Shown here: positions 26,622 through 34,979 of the stretch, one piece after another
Layout of the letters: each line of letters starts with the position of its first letter
How positions within the stretch are numbered: position 1 is the stretch's first letter
Assembly: GCF_023715785.1 (NCBI RefSeq)
Contig: NZ_JAMBOX010000001.1
Location: 372,001 to 436,000 of the forward strand
Source of the DNA: Neobacillus niacini
GTDB lineage: Bacteria; Bacillota; Bacilli; Bacillales; Cytobacillaceae
Direction of reading: 5' to 3'
DNA length: 64,000 nt
The notes under the pieces: generated by a model
What the model was told of the DNA's origin: nothing
Seen by the model: only the letters and a program-made list of their open reading frames with translations
Database searches by the model: none
Program-made: the position numbers and the translations under genes

Positions 26622-28049
26622 TTAGGCTTCAAGAGGTTTGATGGCTGTTTTGTTTTTCTTAGGGTATTCATACCTTTTCATTGTTAACCCTGTAATTCCA
26701 TAGAATAACGAAATCAATGGTGTCAGGAAGGCTAGGAAGCAGAATGGAAAGTATACACCTGTTGCCACACCTAGCGCACCTGCAGTATAAATACCACTAC
26801 CAGTCCAAGGAATTAATGCTGTTCCCTGCGTTCCTGTATCTTCGAGTATCCTGGAAAGATTTTCAGGCTTCATATTTAATCGTTCAAAAATAGGTTTCAT
26901 TAACGTACCGCTCATAACAATGGAAAAATAAACAGCCCCACCAATCGCAAGCGTGGCGTAGCTAACAAGCACCGTCACAAATACAAGCATTCCCGTATGT
27001 TTAATTTTATGAGCAAAGGAAGCAATGAGAGCTTCTAACACACCTGACTCTGCTAACATACCCCCCAAGCCAAGCGCAAATAGGAATAAGGCAATCAGGC
27101 CAAGCATGCTGGTCAATCCGCCGCGCTGCAGTAAACTGTCCACCAACTCAATCCCTGATTCAACCGCATAACCACTATAGAGAATGTTAAGGGTTTCCTT
27201 AAAGCTAAACCCTTGATAAACCGTGGCAATCACTCCGCCAACTATTGCAGCAATAAAGATGGAAGGAATGGCCGGTTTTTTCAAAATCAACAATCCGATA
27301 AGAACGATAATCGGAATCAACGGGATAATCCCCAAGTGGAAGGTTTGATCCAGATAGGTCGTTAATTGATTAACGCTCGCGGTATCAACAGTCGATGCAT
27401 TATACTTTAAACCAATCACAGTGAAAATGACTGCCGTAATTAAATAAGCGGGTACTGTCGTCCAAAGCATGTGCTTGATATGTGTGAATAAATCCGTTCC
27501 CGTCACAGCTGGAGCTAAATTGGTAGAATCTGAAAGTGGTGAAATTTTGTCTCCGAAATAGGCCCCACTAACAATTGCACCTGCCGTTAACCCAACAGGC
27601 ACCCCTAAAGTGGACCCAACCCCCATCATGGCAATTCCAGCCGTACCTATTGTTCCCCACGATGTACCTGTCGCCACTGAAACAAGTGAACAGAAAAGCA
27701 GCGTCGTGACTAAAAAGAATTGAGGTGTTACCGCATGAATTCCATAATAAATCAAGGTTGGCACTGTACCAGAAGCAATCCATGCACCGATTAAAATACC
27801 GACGGTTAATAAAATCAGCCCAGGCTGTAACGCCTTACTCATCGATCTCAACATCGATTTTTCAACTTGTTTGTAGGTAAAACCTAACCTCATCATAAAC
27901 GGAATGAGCACAAGTATACTGATAAACATCAGGATTTGAATCGGTGCATCAAAAATTAAAATCCCAAGTGAAATAACAAGAATTGCTGCCATTAACATGG
28001 CAAGGGCAAACAGAAAAGACGGTTTTCTTCTAATATCGGGTTCCAACAA
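26622..28049 (-). CDS. nhaC: NhaC-family Na+/H+ antiporter
   Basis: A 475-residue polytopic protein of NhaC type with about eleven membrane helices. Family stretches include ATGTSWGTIGTAGIAMMGVG (about residue 128), GAYFGDKISPLSDSTNLAP (about 165), and GTALIPWTGSGIYTAGALG near 410. It exchanges Na+ (or other substrates, such as malate/lactate in MleN relatives) for H+ and helps pH and sodium homeostasis. It starts with one of two adjacent TTG codons after AAGGAG. A structured leader-like stretch lies upstream. The gene is flanked by direct repeats of a dispersed hairpin unit. Confidence 0.88.
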   Translation of the reverse strand: MLEPDIRRKPSFLFALAMLMAAILVISLGILIFDAPIQILMFISILVLIPFMMRLGFTYKQVEKSMLRSMSKALQPGLILLTVGILIGAWIASGTVPTLIYYGIHAVTPQFFLVTTLLFCSLVSVATGTSWGTIGTAGIAMMGVGSTLGVPVGLTAGAIVSGAYFGDKISPLSDSTNLAPAVTGTDLFTHIKHMLWTTVPAYLITAVIFTVIGLKYNASTVDTASVNQLTTYLDQTFHLGIIPLIPIIVLIGLLILKKPAIPSIFIAAIVGGVIATVYQGFSFKETLNILYSGYAVESGIELVDSLLQRGGLTSMLGLIALFLFALGLGGMLAESGVLEALIASFAHKIKHTGMLVFVTVLVSYATLAIGGAVYFSIVMSGTLMKPIFERLNMKPENLSRILEDTGTQGTALIPWTGSGIYTAGALGVATGVYFPFCFLAFLTPLISLFYGITGLTMKRYEYPKKNKTAIKPLEA

Positions 28050-28351
28050 ACCACTCCTTGCGTATAGTTTTGATGTTCATGAAATTTTATTGTGATGAGT
28101 ATCCATTAAAGCTCGTGTAAAACGAAAGGGGGTAAAAAAGGACAACTCGGAGACTCCCTAAAAACACGACCAAGTGGTCGGATGCCACTTCCGTTTACCA
28201 CGTTTTTAAAGGATACTATACATACTACAACAGATAAAATATTCTGTAAATTCCCGTATATGCTCATAAACCAGGAAAATCCATACTGACCATATTTGAG
28301 AATGACTCACCTGACAAATTCATAAAAATGCTCCCTTATCCTCCAAAATGA
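28050..28351. other. Upstream region of nhaC with dyads
   Basis: This gap carries the nhaC promoter. Near 28165-28190 are overlapping dyads (CGACCAAGTGGTCG; AAGTGG..CCACTT) that could be an operator or a leader hairpin. I could not match it to a known riboswitch. Confidence 0.45.
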
Positions 28352-28448
28352 AGCAGGGGACGGTTCTCCTGGCATTTGTTCCACCAAAAGCGTCCCCATG
28401 TTTCACTCACCTAAAACGAAAAAGCCAGGGGAATGTTCCCCTGGCCTT
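28352..28448. repeat. Dispersed hairpin pair flanking nhaC, copy 2
   Basis: GGGACGGTTCTCC...GCGTCCCC followed by AAAAAGCCAGGGGAA/TTCCCCTGGCC. The second hairpin and the bases after it (CCTTTCCTTTATGC) match the 3' end of the doxX cassettes. Confidence 0.75.
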
Positions 28449-28454
28449 TCCTTT

Positions 28455-28619
28455 ATGCAGATGATTTGGTTTTATATATTTACACCTGTCATTATATTAG
28501 CCGGAATAGCCATTTATTTTTACAAAAAATCTGGGGCGACTTCTCCCGATGAACGAACAGCTGATAAGTTAGAGGAATATCCACCAGAAAATCCTTTCGG
28601 ACCCTATTTTGGACCTTAA
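28455..28619 (+). CDS. Small membrane protein, function unknown
   Basis: A 54-residue protein from this start: one membrane helix (MIWFYIFTPVIILAGIAIYFY), a KKSG junction, then an acidic, proline-rich tail ending NPFGPYFGP. The frame is open to 28398, but that part crosses a terminator-type hairpin, so the later ATG is used. No good ribosome site is visible before either. The start region coincides with a vestige of the doxX 3' end. It may be real, given the coherent helix and tail, but no family is recognised. Confidence 0.5.
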   Translation: MQMIWFYIFTPVIILAGIAIYFYKKSGATSPDERTADKLEEYPPENPFGPYFGP

Positions 28620-28711
28620 AATGATTCAAATACAACTTTTCAAAGACAATATGAAGGACTGTAATGAAACGGGTAGCGTTCAATAAGCTAGTTAATTTGG
28701 ATATTAAAAGT

Positions 28712-28730
28712 GGCTCAGGTGAACTGAGCC
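28712..28730. repeat. 19-bp palindrome bordering array 2 (left)
   Basis: GGCTCAGGTGAACTGAGCC: perfect 6-bp arms around GGTGAAC. An identical copy lies at 29571-29589 on the other side of the array. Confidence 0.9.
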
Positions 28731-28843
28731 CTAGATTTTCGAGAAAGGGTCTTTTTCTCGGCAATTTTTTATTTTATCGGTATTTGAATTGCCGATTTTA
28801 TTTTAAAATTGCCCCTTCTAATCGCCTTGTCATTTTCCCCAGA

Positions 28844-29540
28844 CACGTCATAAGAGGCGCTCTTATAACGCGTTCGCTTTGATTTTTTCCATAAACACGT
28901 CATAAGAGGCGCTCTTATAACGTGTTCGCTTTGATTTTTCTCCATAAACACGTCATAAGAGGCGTTCTTATAACGTGTTCGCTTTGATTTTTTCCCCAGA
29001 CACGTCATAAGAAGCGTTCTTATAACGCGTTTCCTTTGAATTCTTTCACAAACAAGTCATAAGAGGCGTCCTTATAACGCGTTTGCTTTGATTTTTTCCA
29101 CAAACAAGTCATAAGAGGTGTCCTTATAACGCGTTTCCTTTGATTTTTTCCTTAGACACGTCATAAGAAGCGCTCTTATAACGCGTTTGCTTTGATTTTT
29201 TCCCCAGACACGTCATAAGAAGCGTTCTTATAACGCGTTTCCTTTGAATTCTTTCACAAACAAGTCATAAGAGGCGTCCTTATAACGCGTTTGCTTTGAT
29301 TTTTTCCTCAGACACGTCATAAGAAGCGTTCTTATAACGTGTTCGCTTTGATTTTTTCCCCAGACACGTCATAAGAAGCGTTCTTATAACGCGTTTCCTT
29401 TGATTTTTTCCTCAGACACGTCATAAGAGACGTCCTTATAACGCGTTCGCTTTGATTTTTTCCACAAACAAGTTATAAAATACGCCCTCATAACGCGTTC
29501 CTTTTGATTTTTTCCTCAGACATGTCATAAGAGGCTAATA
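28844..29540. repeat. Tandem repeat array 2, 52-bp period, 14 units
   Basis: Units begin with CACGTCATAAGAGGCG or CAAGTCATAAGAGGCG at 28844, 28896, 28949, 29001, 29053, 29105, 29157, 29209, 29261, 29313, 29365, 29417, 29469 and a partial at 29521. Spacing is 52 bp except one of 53. Each unit holds the hairpin ATAAGAG-GCG-CTCTTAT followed by AACGCGTT and a GATTTTTTCC tract. Higher-order alternation (CACG vs CAAG heads, GCGTTTCC vs GCGTTCGC) suggests expansion of two- to four-unit blocks. Confidence 0.95.
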
Positions 29541-29570
29541 AGGCTGTCGAGAAGTTTCTCGACAGCCTGT

Positions 29571-29589
29571 GGCTCAGGTGAACTGAGCC
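29571..29589 (+). repeat. 19-bp palindrome bordering array 2 (right)
   Basis: An exact copy of the palindrome at 28712-28730, here followed by CTTTTATTTTT, so on the plus strand it could also terminate transcription leaving the array. Confidence 0.9.
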
Positions 29590-29834
29590 CTTTTATTTTT
29601 AATTGCAAAAACAGATACAAAAGGCGATACAGATTTGACTACATTTTCGGGTTTTTGTGATAGGAAACGGAACCCGTTAACCACTTATGCCCCCTTTTCA
29701 TGCAGGAAAATCGAATCATTTTTGTAGGAGAAAAGTTTCGTTTCTTGCAAACTACTAAAAAATACGTCAAAAAGTGTATATTCACCTCGAATCCTGTCAA
29801 TGAAAATGTCGATAAGAGGAAAGGGGGTGAGACA

Positions 29835-30707
29835 ATGCACTTCCGTTATTTTCTTATACCAGCTCTTATGATGGGCGCCGCCCTATTTTTGCCAGGTAAT
29901 GCCCTAGCCGAGAAGAGCGATCAAAATGGACGGTTACATTCCAATAAGGTCATCGTACAACCTTCCGAAGCAAAAAAGAACCCAGCTGCACGAGCTAACG
30001 TTCCTGTAAATGTTGAAAGGCCTAAACCAATAGAAAAAACGGTATCGTTGCCTGAACAAGCGAAGGCAGTTAAACAGGTTCCTCCCCATGCCGCTTCTAA
30101 AAAGGCCGTTGCCCCTCAAGCTGTCAATGAAACAGTAAAAGCTTTGCCAGCGCAGGCCAATGGGAACGGATATGGTTTGTCAAACATAAAACAAGCCGAA
30201 AATCCTCAAGGCCCGGAGAAAAAGGACGATGTCCAGAAAAAAAACAGCGAGATGGAACCAGAACAACTAAATGATATGGCTGAACCCCCTGTTCAAGAGG
30301 AAAAGGATGAAGTCGAAGCGACAAAACTTGAGCCTCAGATGGAAGAAGACATATCAAATAATAAGAACGCGGAGAGTATCGAACCGCCTCCGTTGCCCGT
30401 TCCCACGGAAGAGGACAAGGCTCCTTCCAGCGAGGAACAACCACTGCCGCCTGTCGATCAGGCCCCGATCCCGAACCCGACACAACGTTCACCCAATGCC
30501 GGCGGCTCAGCAAACGACCGGGTTATCACGGGAATTGGTACAACTAGTTTGGTAGATAAGTGGTTTGAATGGAATAAGTACTTTGAAATGAAGCTTGTCC
30601 AACCATTCCTTTCTCGTTATGCATTACTGAATACTCAATGGGTGAACGCCCCGCCTTCACCGCCGCCGCAAGCAGCTCCTTTTTTAAAGACCGTTAACCG
30701 AAGCTAG
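29835..30707 (+). CDS. Secreted Pro/Glu/Lys-rich protein, function unknown
   Basis: A 290-residue exported protein from this start: signal peptide MHFRYFLIPALMMGAALFLPGNALA with cleavage before EKSDQN. A low-complexity region rich in Pro, Ala, Lys and Glu follows (VPVNVERPKPIEKTV; PPVQEEKDEVEA), and the C-terminal 60 residues are more ordered (TTSLVDKWFEWNKYFEMKL). The start has AGGGGGTGA 5 bp upstream; the frame opens at 29700 but without a site. It abuts the next gene and is probably cotranscribed with it. No known family is recognised; a wall-associated or spore-surface role is possible. Confidence 0.65.
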   Translation: MHFRYFLIPALMMGAALFLPGNALAEKSDQNGRLHSNKVIVQPSEAKKNPAARANVPVNVERPKPIEKTVSLPEQAKAVKQVPPHAASKKAVAPQAVNETVKALPAQANGNGYGLSNIKQAENPQGPEKKDDVQKKNSEMEPEQLNDMAEPPVQEEKDEVEATKLEPQMEEDISNNKNAESIEPPPLPVPTEEDKAPSSEEQPLPPVDQAPIPNPTQRSPNAGGSANDRVITGIGTTSLVDKWFEWNKYFEMKLVQPFLSRYALLNTQWVNAPPSPPPQAAPFLKTVNRS

Positions 30708-30746
30708 ATGCCACGGAATACGAAAATTAAAGGAGCGAATTGGATC

Positions 30747-31700
30747 ATGAAACATTATTTAAACACTAATAAAATTATGAAATCTTTTGTATTGGCAGGA
30801 GCAGTATCGTTTGGCGTTTTTGCCGGTGCACATTTTACCGAGGCAGCTGGGCCTGATAAGGGACACAACGTTCATGTAAAAGTAGAGCATACAGTGAAGG
30901 CTAACGGGAATGGAAAGCAGCATCCTGGACTAGCAGCCAAATCTCAAGCGAGTGTAAATGCCAGTGAAACCGCAAAAATGCATGCTAATCCAAACTCAGC
31001 CGTACTCGGCAAGATTGGAAAATTAGGAGGAGCGGAAACAGAGGAAACGCCGGCACAAGAGGCTCCTGTTGAAGAACCTGTTGCTGAAGAGCCAGTCATT
31101 GAGGAAGCTCCTGTGCAAGAGCCTGTTGCTGAAGAGCCGGTCATCGAGGAAGCTCCGGTACAAGAACCTGCAGTGGAGGAGAACGTTGACGTCAATACGG
31201 AAGTTACTGTAGAAGAGCAAGGTACGGAAGTTGAAATTGAAGATGAAGACGCTCAGAGTGAGGATTCGCAAGCGACAGAAGCTGATGCTGAAGCCACTAC
31301 AGAGGATGCCGAAGATGCCGGAGAAAATTCTGATTCAAAGAATGTCGTTGATGAGCATAAAGGAATCGTAAACTCGAAAAATGAAGATGATGCAGATTCA
31401 GACGAAGACGAAGATGAGACAGACAAAGATCCTGAACCGAAGGTAAATCCTTCAGTTGCAAACAAAATCAACTCACAAGCTTTCGAACATGCAAGTGATA
31501 CGGGCAAAGCTCATGCGAATGCAAATGCAGCTGTCCATGCTTCTGGAGAAGTTTCTGATGAAGTTGTCTCTGAAGAGGAAGTTGAAGTAGCTACTGAAGT
31601 GACTGTGGAAGATCCTACTGAGGTTGTGGCGGAAGAATCTACTGATGCTACAGTAGAAGACGACGAAGCAGTTGAAGCTGAAACTGTGGTAGTTGAATAA
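30747..31700 (+). CDS. Secreted acidic repeat protein, function unknown
   Basis: An exported protein of about 317 residues. The signal peptide is MKHYLNTNKIMKSFVLAGAV..., probably cleaved after HFTEA. A His/Lys region follows, then near-perfect repeats of EAPVQEPVAEEPVIE, a very acidic Asp/Glu stretch, and a valine/glutamate-rich end. The motif AS-TAK-HAN-NSAV appears before the acidic part and again near residue 250 (ASDTGKAHANANAAV). AAAGGAG precedes the ATG. The high acidity suggests cation binding or a matrix role. It lies 40 bp after the preceding secreted protein and ends in a GCCCGACTAGC terminator. I recognise no family. Confidence 0.65.
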   Translation: MKHYLNTNKIMKSFVLAGAVSFGVFAGAHFTEAAGPDKGHNVHVKVEHTVKANGNGKQHPGLAAKSQASVNASETAKMHANPNSAVLGKIGKLGGAETEETPAQEAPVEEPVAEEPVIEEAPVQEPVAEEPVIEEAPVQEPAVEENVDVNTEVTVEEQGTEVEIEDEDAQSEDSQATEADAEATTEDAEDAGENSDSKNVVDEHKGIVNSKNEDDADSDEDEDETDKDPEPKVNPSVANKINSQAFEHASDTGKAHANANAAVHASGEVSDEVVSEEEVEVATEVTVEDPTEVVAEESTDATVEDDEAVEAETVVVE

Positions 31701-31748
31701 TTTGTATCTTTGGGGAGTGTGCCACTGGCTAACCCCTTAAATAGATGC

Positions 31749-31785
31749 AATGCCCGACTAGCTCACTTCTGCTAGTCGGGCATTT
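31749..31785 (+). terminator. GCCCGACTAGC-family terminator
   Basis: AATGCCCGACTAGC pairs with GCTAGTCGGGCATT, ending the secreted-protein pair. Related hairpins are at 32696, 37953 and 45252. Confidence 0.9.
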
Positions 31786-31948
31786 TAATGGGTAAAGCCT
31801 CGTATTCCCATATGCTAGAAGCAGATACTACACTCTCTCTTTGCCTTGTTTTTTTGAGAAAATCACCCTTTTATTTGTGATCTTCCCATTTTATTTGCGC
31901 CTCCAATTTCCCGCCTGTCCGTACTAAATACTGACACATCACCAAAAC

Positions 31949-31982
31949 TAAAAAGCCAGGAGAACTCTGTCCCCTGGCCTTT
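31949..31982 (-). terminator. CCAGGGGAC-family terminator of doxX copy C
   Basis: GGCCAGGGGACAGAG pairs with the TTCTCCTGGC arm, with TTTTTAG on the minus strand. Confidence 0.85.
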
Positions 31983-31991
31983 GCTTTTGCT

Positions 31992-32507
31992 TTATGCAGC
32001 TGATCCTGTTGTACCTTTGTCAGTGTTTACTTTTGCAGTCTTGCGGATAAATGGAATCACCCAGCGGTCCAATCCGTAACGGCCGGCGTTGTAACCTGCA
32101 GCTAGGATAATGAAACCTAAGAGAATGTCTGTTGGGTTATGAGATACGGTTCCAGCTAGGAAGAACGAGAAATTCATTACTAGGCCGAAGAACATGGCCG
32201 CTGTAGTTAAGCAACCTAATAGTAAACCTAAACCGATTAATGTTTCGCCCCAAGGAACGATGACGTTAAAGATATCTACATTTGGAAGTGCGAAGCCTTT
32301 AAGGAATTCCACATACCAGCCATAAACGACGGCGCCATCAGGACCTTTTACAGGGTTAGCGGTTACTCCTTTTAAGAAGCCGGAAGCGTCAAACCCGCCT
32401 GTGATTTTATGAAAACCGGCTGTGAACCAAGAATACCCAAGATATAAACGAATGACTAATAGAATGGCAGCTGAAATCTTATTTTCTCTTAAAAATTTGT
32501 TAAACAT
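31992..32507 (-). CDS. DoxX-family membrane protein, copy C
   Basis: A 171-residue near duplicate. Relative to copy A it has ISAAILL at residues 11-17 and PTDILLGF near 125, and its tail reads VNTDKGTTGSAA. It shares the tail type VNTDKG and the upstream GCTTCGTATTAATG sequence with copy A, but shares ISAAILL with copy E, so the copies look like mosaics. The ribosome site and upstream block match the other copies. It is flanked by GCCCGACTAGC-type terminators on both outer sides. Confidence 0.92.
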   Translation of the reverse strand: MFNKFLRENKISAAILLVIRLYLGYSWFTAGFHKITGGFDASGFLKGVTANPVKGPDGAVVYGWYVEFLKGFALPNVDIFNVIVPWGETLIGLGLLLGCLTTAAMFFGLVMNFSFFLAGTVSHNPTDILLGFIILAAGYNAGRYGLDRWVIPFIRKTAKVNTDKGTTGSAA

Positions 32508-32646
32508 TTTTGTTTCCCCCTTATTTTTGTTGCTTCGTATTAATGTTGCTCCTTACATTTACAATATATAGCATTCTCTCTGTTATTAACATGGTCATAG
32601 TGTTAAGTTCACAAAGTGTTAATAATGGTTTGACAAATATTTGAAC
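32508..32646 (-). promoter_or_regulatory. Conserved doxX upstream region, copy C
   Basis: Same invariant blocks as copy A. The sequence is nearly base for base that of copy A up to the CAAATATTTG palindrome and then diverges at once, which marks the outer edge of the shared cassette. Confidence 0.65.
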
Positions 32647-32695
32647 AGGTAACCAAATGGCAGTTTTCCAAATACTAAATGCTGATTAAAATACA

Positions 32696-32733
32696 AAGCC
32701 CGACCAGCTCCATCCGCTAGTCGGGCATTTTTT
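32696..32733 (-). terminator. GCCCGACTAGC-family terminator of the GH84 gene
   Basis: GCCCGACTAGC and GCTGGTCGGGC arms form the stem; T-rich tracts flank both sides, so it may act in both directions. Confidence 0.85.
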
Positions 32734-32771
32734 TCGTACTAAACTTCCTAATTAAAAGAACGTCATCTTGG

Positions 32772-34979
32772 TCACTGTTCAGCAGGCGGCGTAATCAGCA
32801 CCTGCCCATTTTCAACCAGAACCTTGGCGCCGAGAACGGCGTTAACATCAAGCCAGTTCCGTTCCATCCAGTTGCTGTTGTGGATGCTGAGGACATAGCC
32901 GTTTGCAGGGATGGCGGAATTGTTGCCGCCTCGTTTTACGACAATGCCCTCGACAACCGTTACTTCATAGCCGTATTCATTGGTTCGGGTGGTTGCTCCG
33001 CGGTCAGGAGTAAACAGGATCAGTTGATCGGCCCCGCGAGTTTTGTTGGTGCCGTCCAGTTTCCTTGATTTCACATGCTGACCCCAGATTCCTTGGACTA
33101 GGAACGGCCTCAGCGCGGTTTCGCCTATTTTTTGCGGGATGGCGTCAATACTTTGCAGCATCGTCTTCAATTGCTCTCTGTACTGCGCGGCCGCCGCCGT
33201 ATCAGCTAACTTTTCAGCTACAGAGGCTTTCACTGCCAGCTGGCCGGCCGCTCCGTATAGTTCAATTTTTTCCAAATAAGGCTTTGTTTCGGTTAAAAAC
33301 TTCCGATTATCGAGCTGTTCGCGAAGTTGCTCCGGAGCTTTCTGCAACTTCTCAAATTCCTTCAAAAGCTTGCTCGCCGCATCTTCCGTATCATCTGTCC
33401 CGTACGCCTTCCAGAACGCCTCAATCAAAGGTGTTAGTGTCAAAGAATCTTTCCCCGAAAGCGTGGATGAAACGGAATTCTCTGCAAAAGTACGCAATGC
33501 GCCTGCGGCCTCTCCTCCAAACGACTGAATACTGCGCTCCCAAGAATCCAATGGATGATAGTCAGCCGGATTCCAGGAGTAATCGGCGATCGTAAATAAT
33601 GGAATTTTTGACGCCTCGGCTTCATTCATCGGATTCGCTGTCAAGCCGACCATTCCGTGCGCCGTCAAATCCGGAGCCCGATTTTCGAGTGGACCGAGGA
33701 AGAGTCGACTCCGTTCAAAATCATTGACTGGATAGTTATCCCATAACAACAAATCATGTTGAAAAATATCCCGAACCTGCTGGGTTCCTTCTGCGGTAAC
33801 ATGCGCGGAAACCACATCGGGACCAGTCCACATCACGACTGTGTCCTTATCGAGCAGCTCGGCAAAGCGCTCGCGGTAGGAGTTCGTTTGATTGCCGGCA
33901 TAATCGGTCGGTACGGTAATCAAACGCTCAGCCCCTTCATGGGTTTCGATAAATTCCTCAGTAAAACGATTAAGCAGATGCGCGTGAGCTGCGGCAATCG
34001 GGTCCGCATCGACGCCAAATTTGCTTCGATCCTGTTCGCAGTATAGCGTCTTATTGATGTCATCAAGGAAAATCGCATAGGAGGTGACGCCCAACTCCCA
34101 CATTTTTCCCATCTTTCCCTTCAACAGTTCAAAATCCTGCTCGCCAGAATAGCAGATCGATTGACCCGGAGACAGCGAGAAAGTAAATTTCACATGGTTT
34201 TCCTTGGCCCTGTCAATCAGTTCCTTGATTCTGGCCACTTCTTGCTCCGGGTATGGCTCGCGCCAATGTTCCCGATGGTAGGGGTCATCCTTCGGTGCAT
34301 AGATATATGTATTCAGCTTATTGTCCCCATAGAAATCCAACTGATTTAATCTGTCCTCATGTGTCCAAGGCGGCCCGTAAAAGCCCTCGATCGATCCGCG
34401 AATCGGCATTTCCGGCCAGTCCCGGATTTGCACCTCGGGCACCCAATCTCTACCTTTCCTGTCCTGGATGATTTGTTTCAACGTTTTCGCTGCATAATAC
34501 GTTCCTGTCTTGTCTTTTCCGGCTAGAACAATTTGCTTCTTCCCTTTTTGAGACGATGCAAGCACGTACCCATCATCCTTCAACGCTTGCGGCCCTTCAA
34601 TCCCAAGCCGCTTTAATACAGATGCAGAATCCGGATTTTCCGTAGGTCCGCCAATCCAAATTGTGACAGGGGTATTCACCTTCTCACCTGGATTGAACCA
34701 CTCAATCCGCTTCACCTCCGCCGCTTCGAGTGCTAGAACTACTTCGTTAATCGCTTGCTCATCGGTGTCCTTACCGGCCACGATCCCTACTACTGGCGTC
34801 AGCGGAAACCCGTCGCTATTCACCTTTAGCTCCTGCGGAACCGGGTTAATCGCCAGCTTCCGTGGATTTTCTGCCTTAGCCGCTGAAACCTGGCTTATTC
34901 CGGTTGGCAGCGCCAGTGGCAGGCACAGCAAAACCGTAAAGCAAATCAACAGTACCCTTTTCAAAAAAAACATCCCCAT
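32772..34979 (-). CDS. Secreted beta-N-acetylglucosaminidase, GH84 family
   Basis: A 735-residue exported enzyme with a signal peptide (cleavage near 33, VSAA). An N-terminal GH20b-like domain spans 40-185 and a GH84 catalytic barrel about 190-500 (RGSIEGFYGPPWTHEDRL; catalytic pair Asp306-Asp307 in AIFLDDIN). A helical and beta C-terminal part follows. GH84 enzymes remove N-acetylglucosamine from glycans or hyaluronan and are related to NagJ of Clostridium perfringens and human O-GlcNAcase. There is no LPXTG motif, so it is probably released. AAAGGAGG precedes the ATG. Its neighbours give no pathway; scavenging of host or matrix glycans is likely. Confidence 0.9.
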   Translation of the reverse strand: MGMFFLKRVLLICFTVLLCLPLALPTGISQVSAAKAENPRKLAINPVPQELKVNSDGFPLTPVVGIVAGKDTDEQAINEVVLALEAAEVKRIEWFNPGEKVNTPVTIWIGGPTENPDSASVLKRLGIEGPQALKDDGYVLASSQKGKKQIVLAGKDKTGTYYAAKTLKQIIQDRKGRDWVPEVQIRDWPEMPIRGSIEGFYGPPWTHEDRLNQLDFYGDNKLNTYIYAPKDDPYHREHWREPYPEQEVARIKELIDRAKENHVKFTFSLSPGQSICYSGEQDFELLKGKMGKMWELGVTSYAIFLDDINKTLYCEQDRSKFGVDADPIAAAHAHLLNRFTEEFIETHEGAERLITVPTDYAGNQTNSYRERFAELLDKDTVVMWTGPDVVSAHVTAEGTQQVRDIFQHDLLLWDNYPVNDFERSRLFLGPLENRAPDLTAHGMVGLTANPMNEAEASKIPLFTIADYSWNPADYHPLDSWERSIQSFGGEAAGALRTFAENSVSSTLSGKDSLTLTPLIEAFWKAYGTDDTEDAASKLLKEFEKLQKAPEQLREQLDNRKFLTETKPYLEKIELYGAAGQLAVKASVAEKLADTAAAAQYREQLKTMLQSIDAIPQKIGETALRPFLVQGIWGQHVKSRKLDGTNKTRGADQLILFTPDRGATTRTNEYGYEVTVVEGIVVKRGGNNSAIPANGYVLSIHNSNWMERNWLDVNAVLGAKVLVENGQVLITPPAEQ

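Larger units (their letters stand above)
28620..29834. other. Long noncoding region containing repeat array 2
   Basis: More than 1.2 kb without a credible gene. It holds two copies of a 19-bp palindrome, the 52-bp array between them, and from about 29590 the presumed promoter region of the secreted-protein pair. A hairpin, GGCTGTCGAGAA/TTCTCGACAGCC (29542-29567), precedes the second palindrome. Confidence 0.8.

Noticed and set aside
28130-28240. Riboswitch upstream of nhaC
   Set aside because: Small dyads are present but the conserved cores of lysine, SAM, guanidine or other known classes were not found by eye.
28844-29540. CRISPR array
   Set aside because: Units are repeated in full at 52-bp spacing with no unique spacers and no cas genes nearby. 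The same holds for the arrays at 7519, 39809 and 61492.
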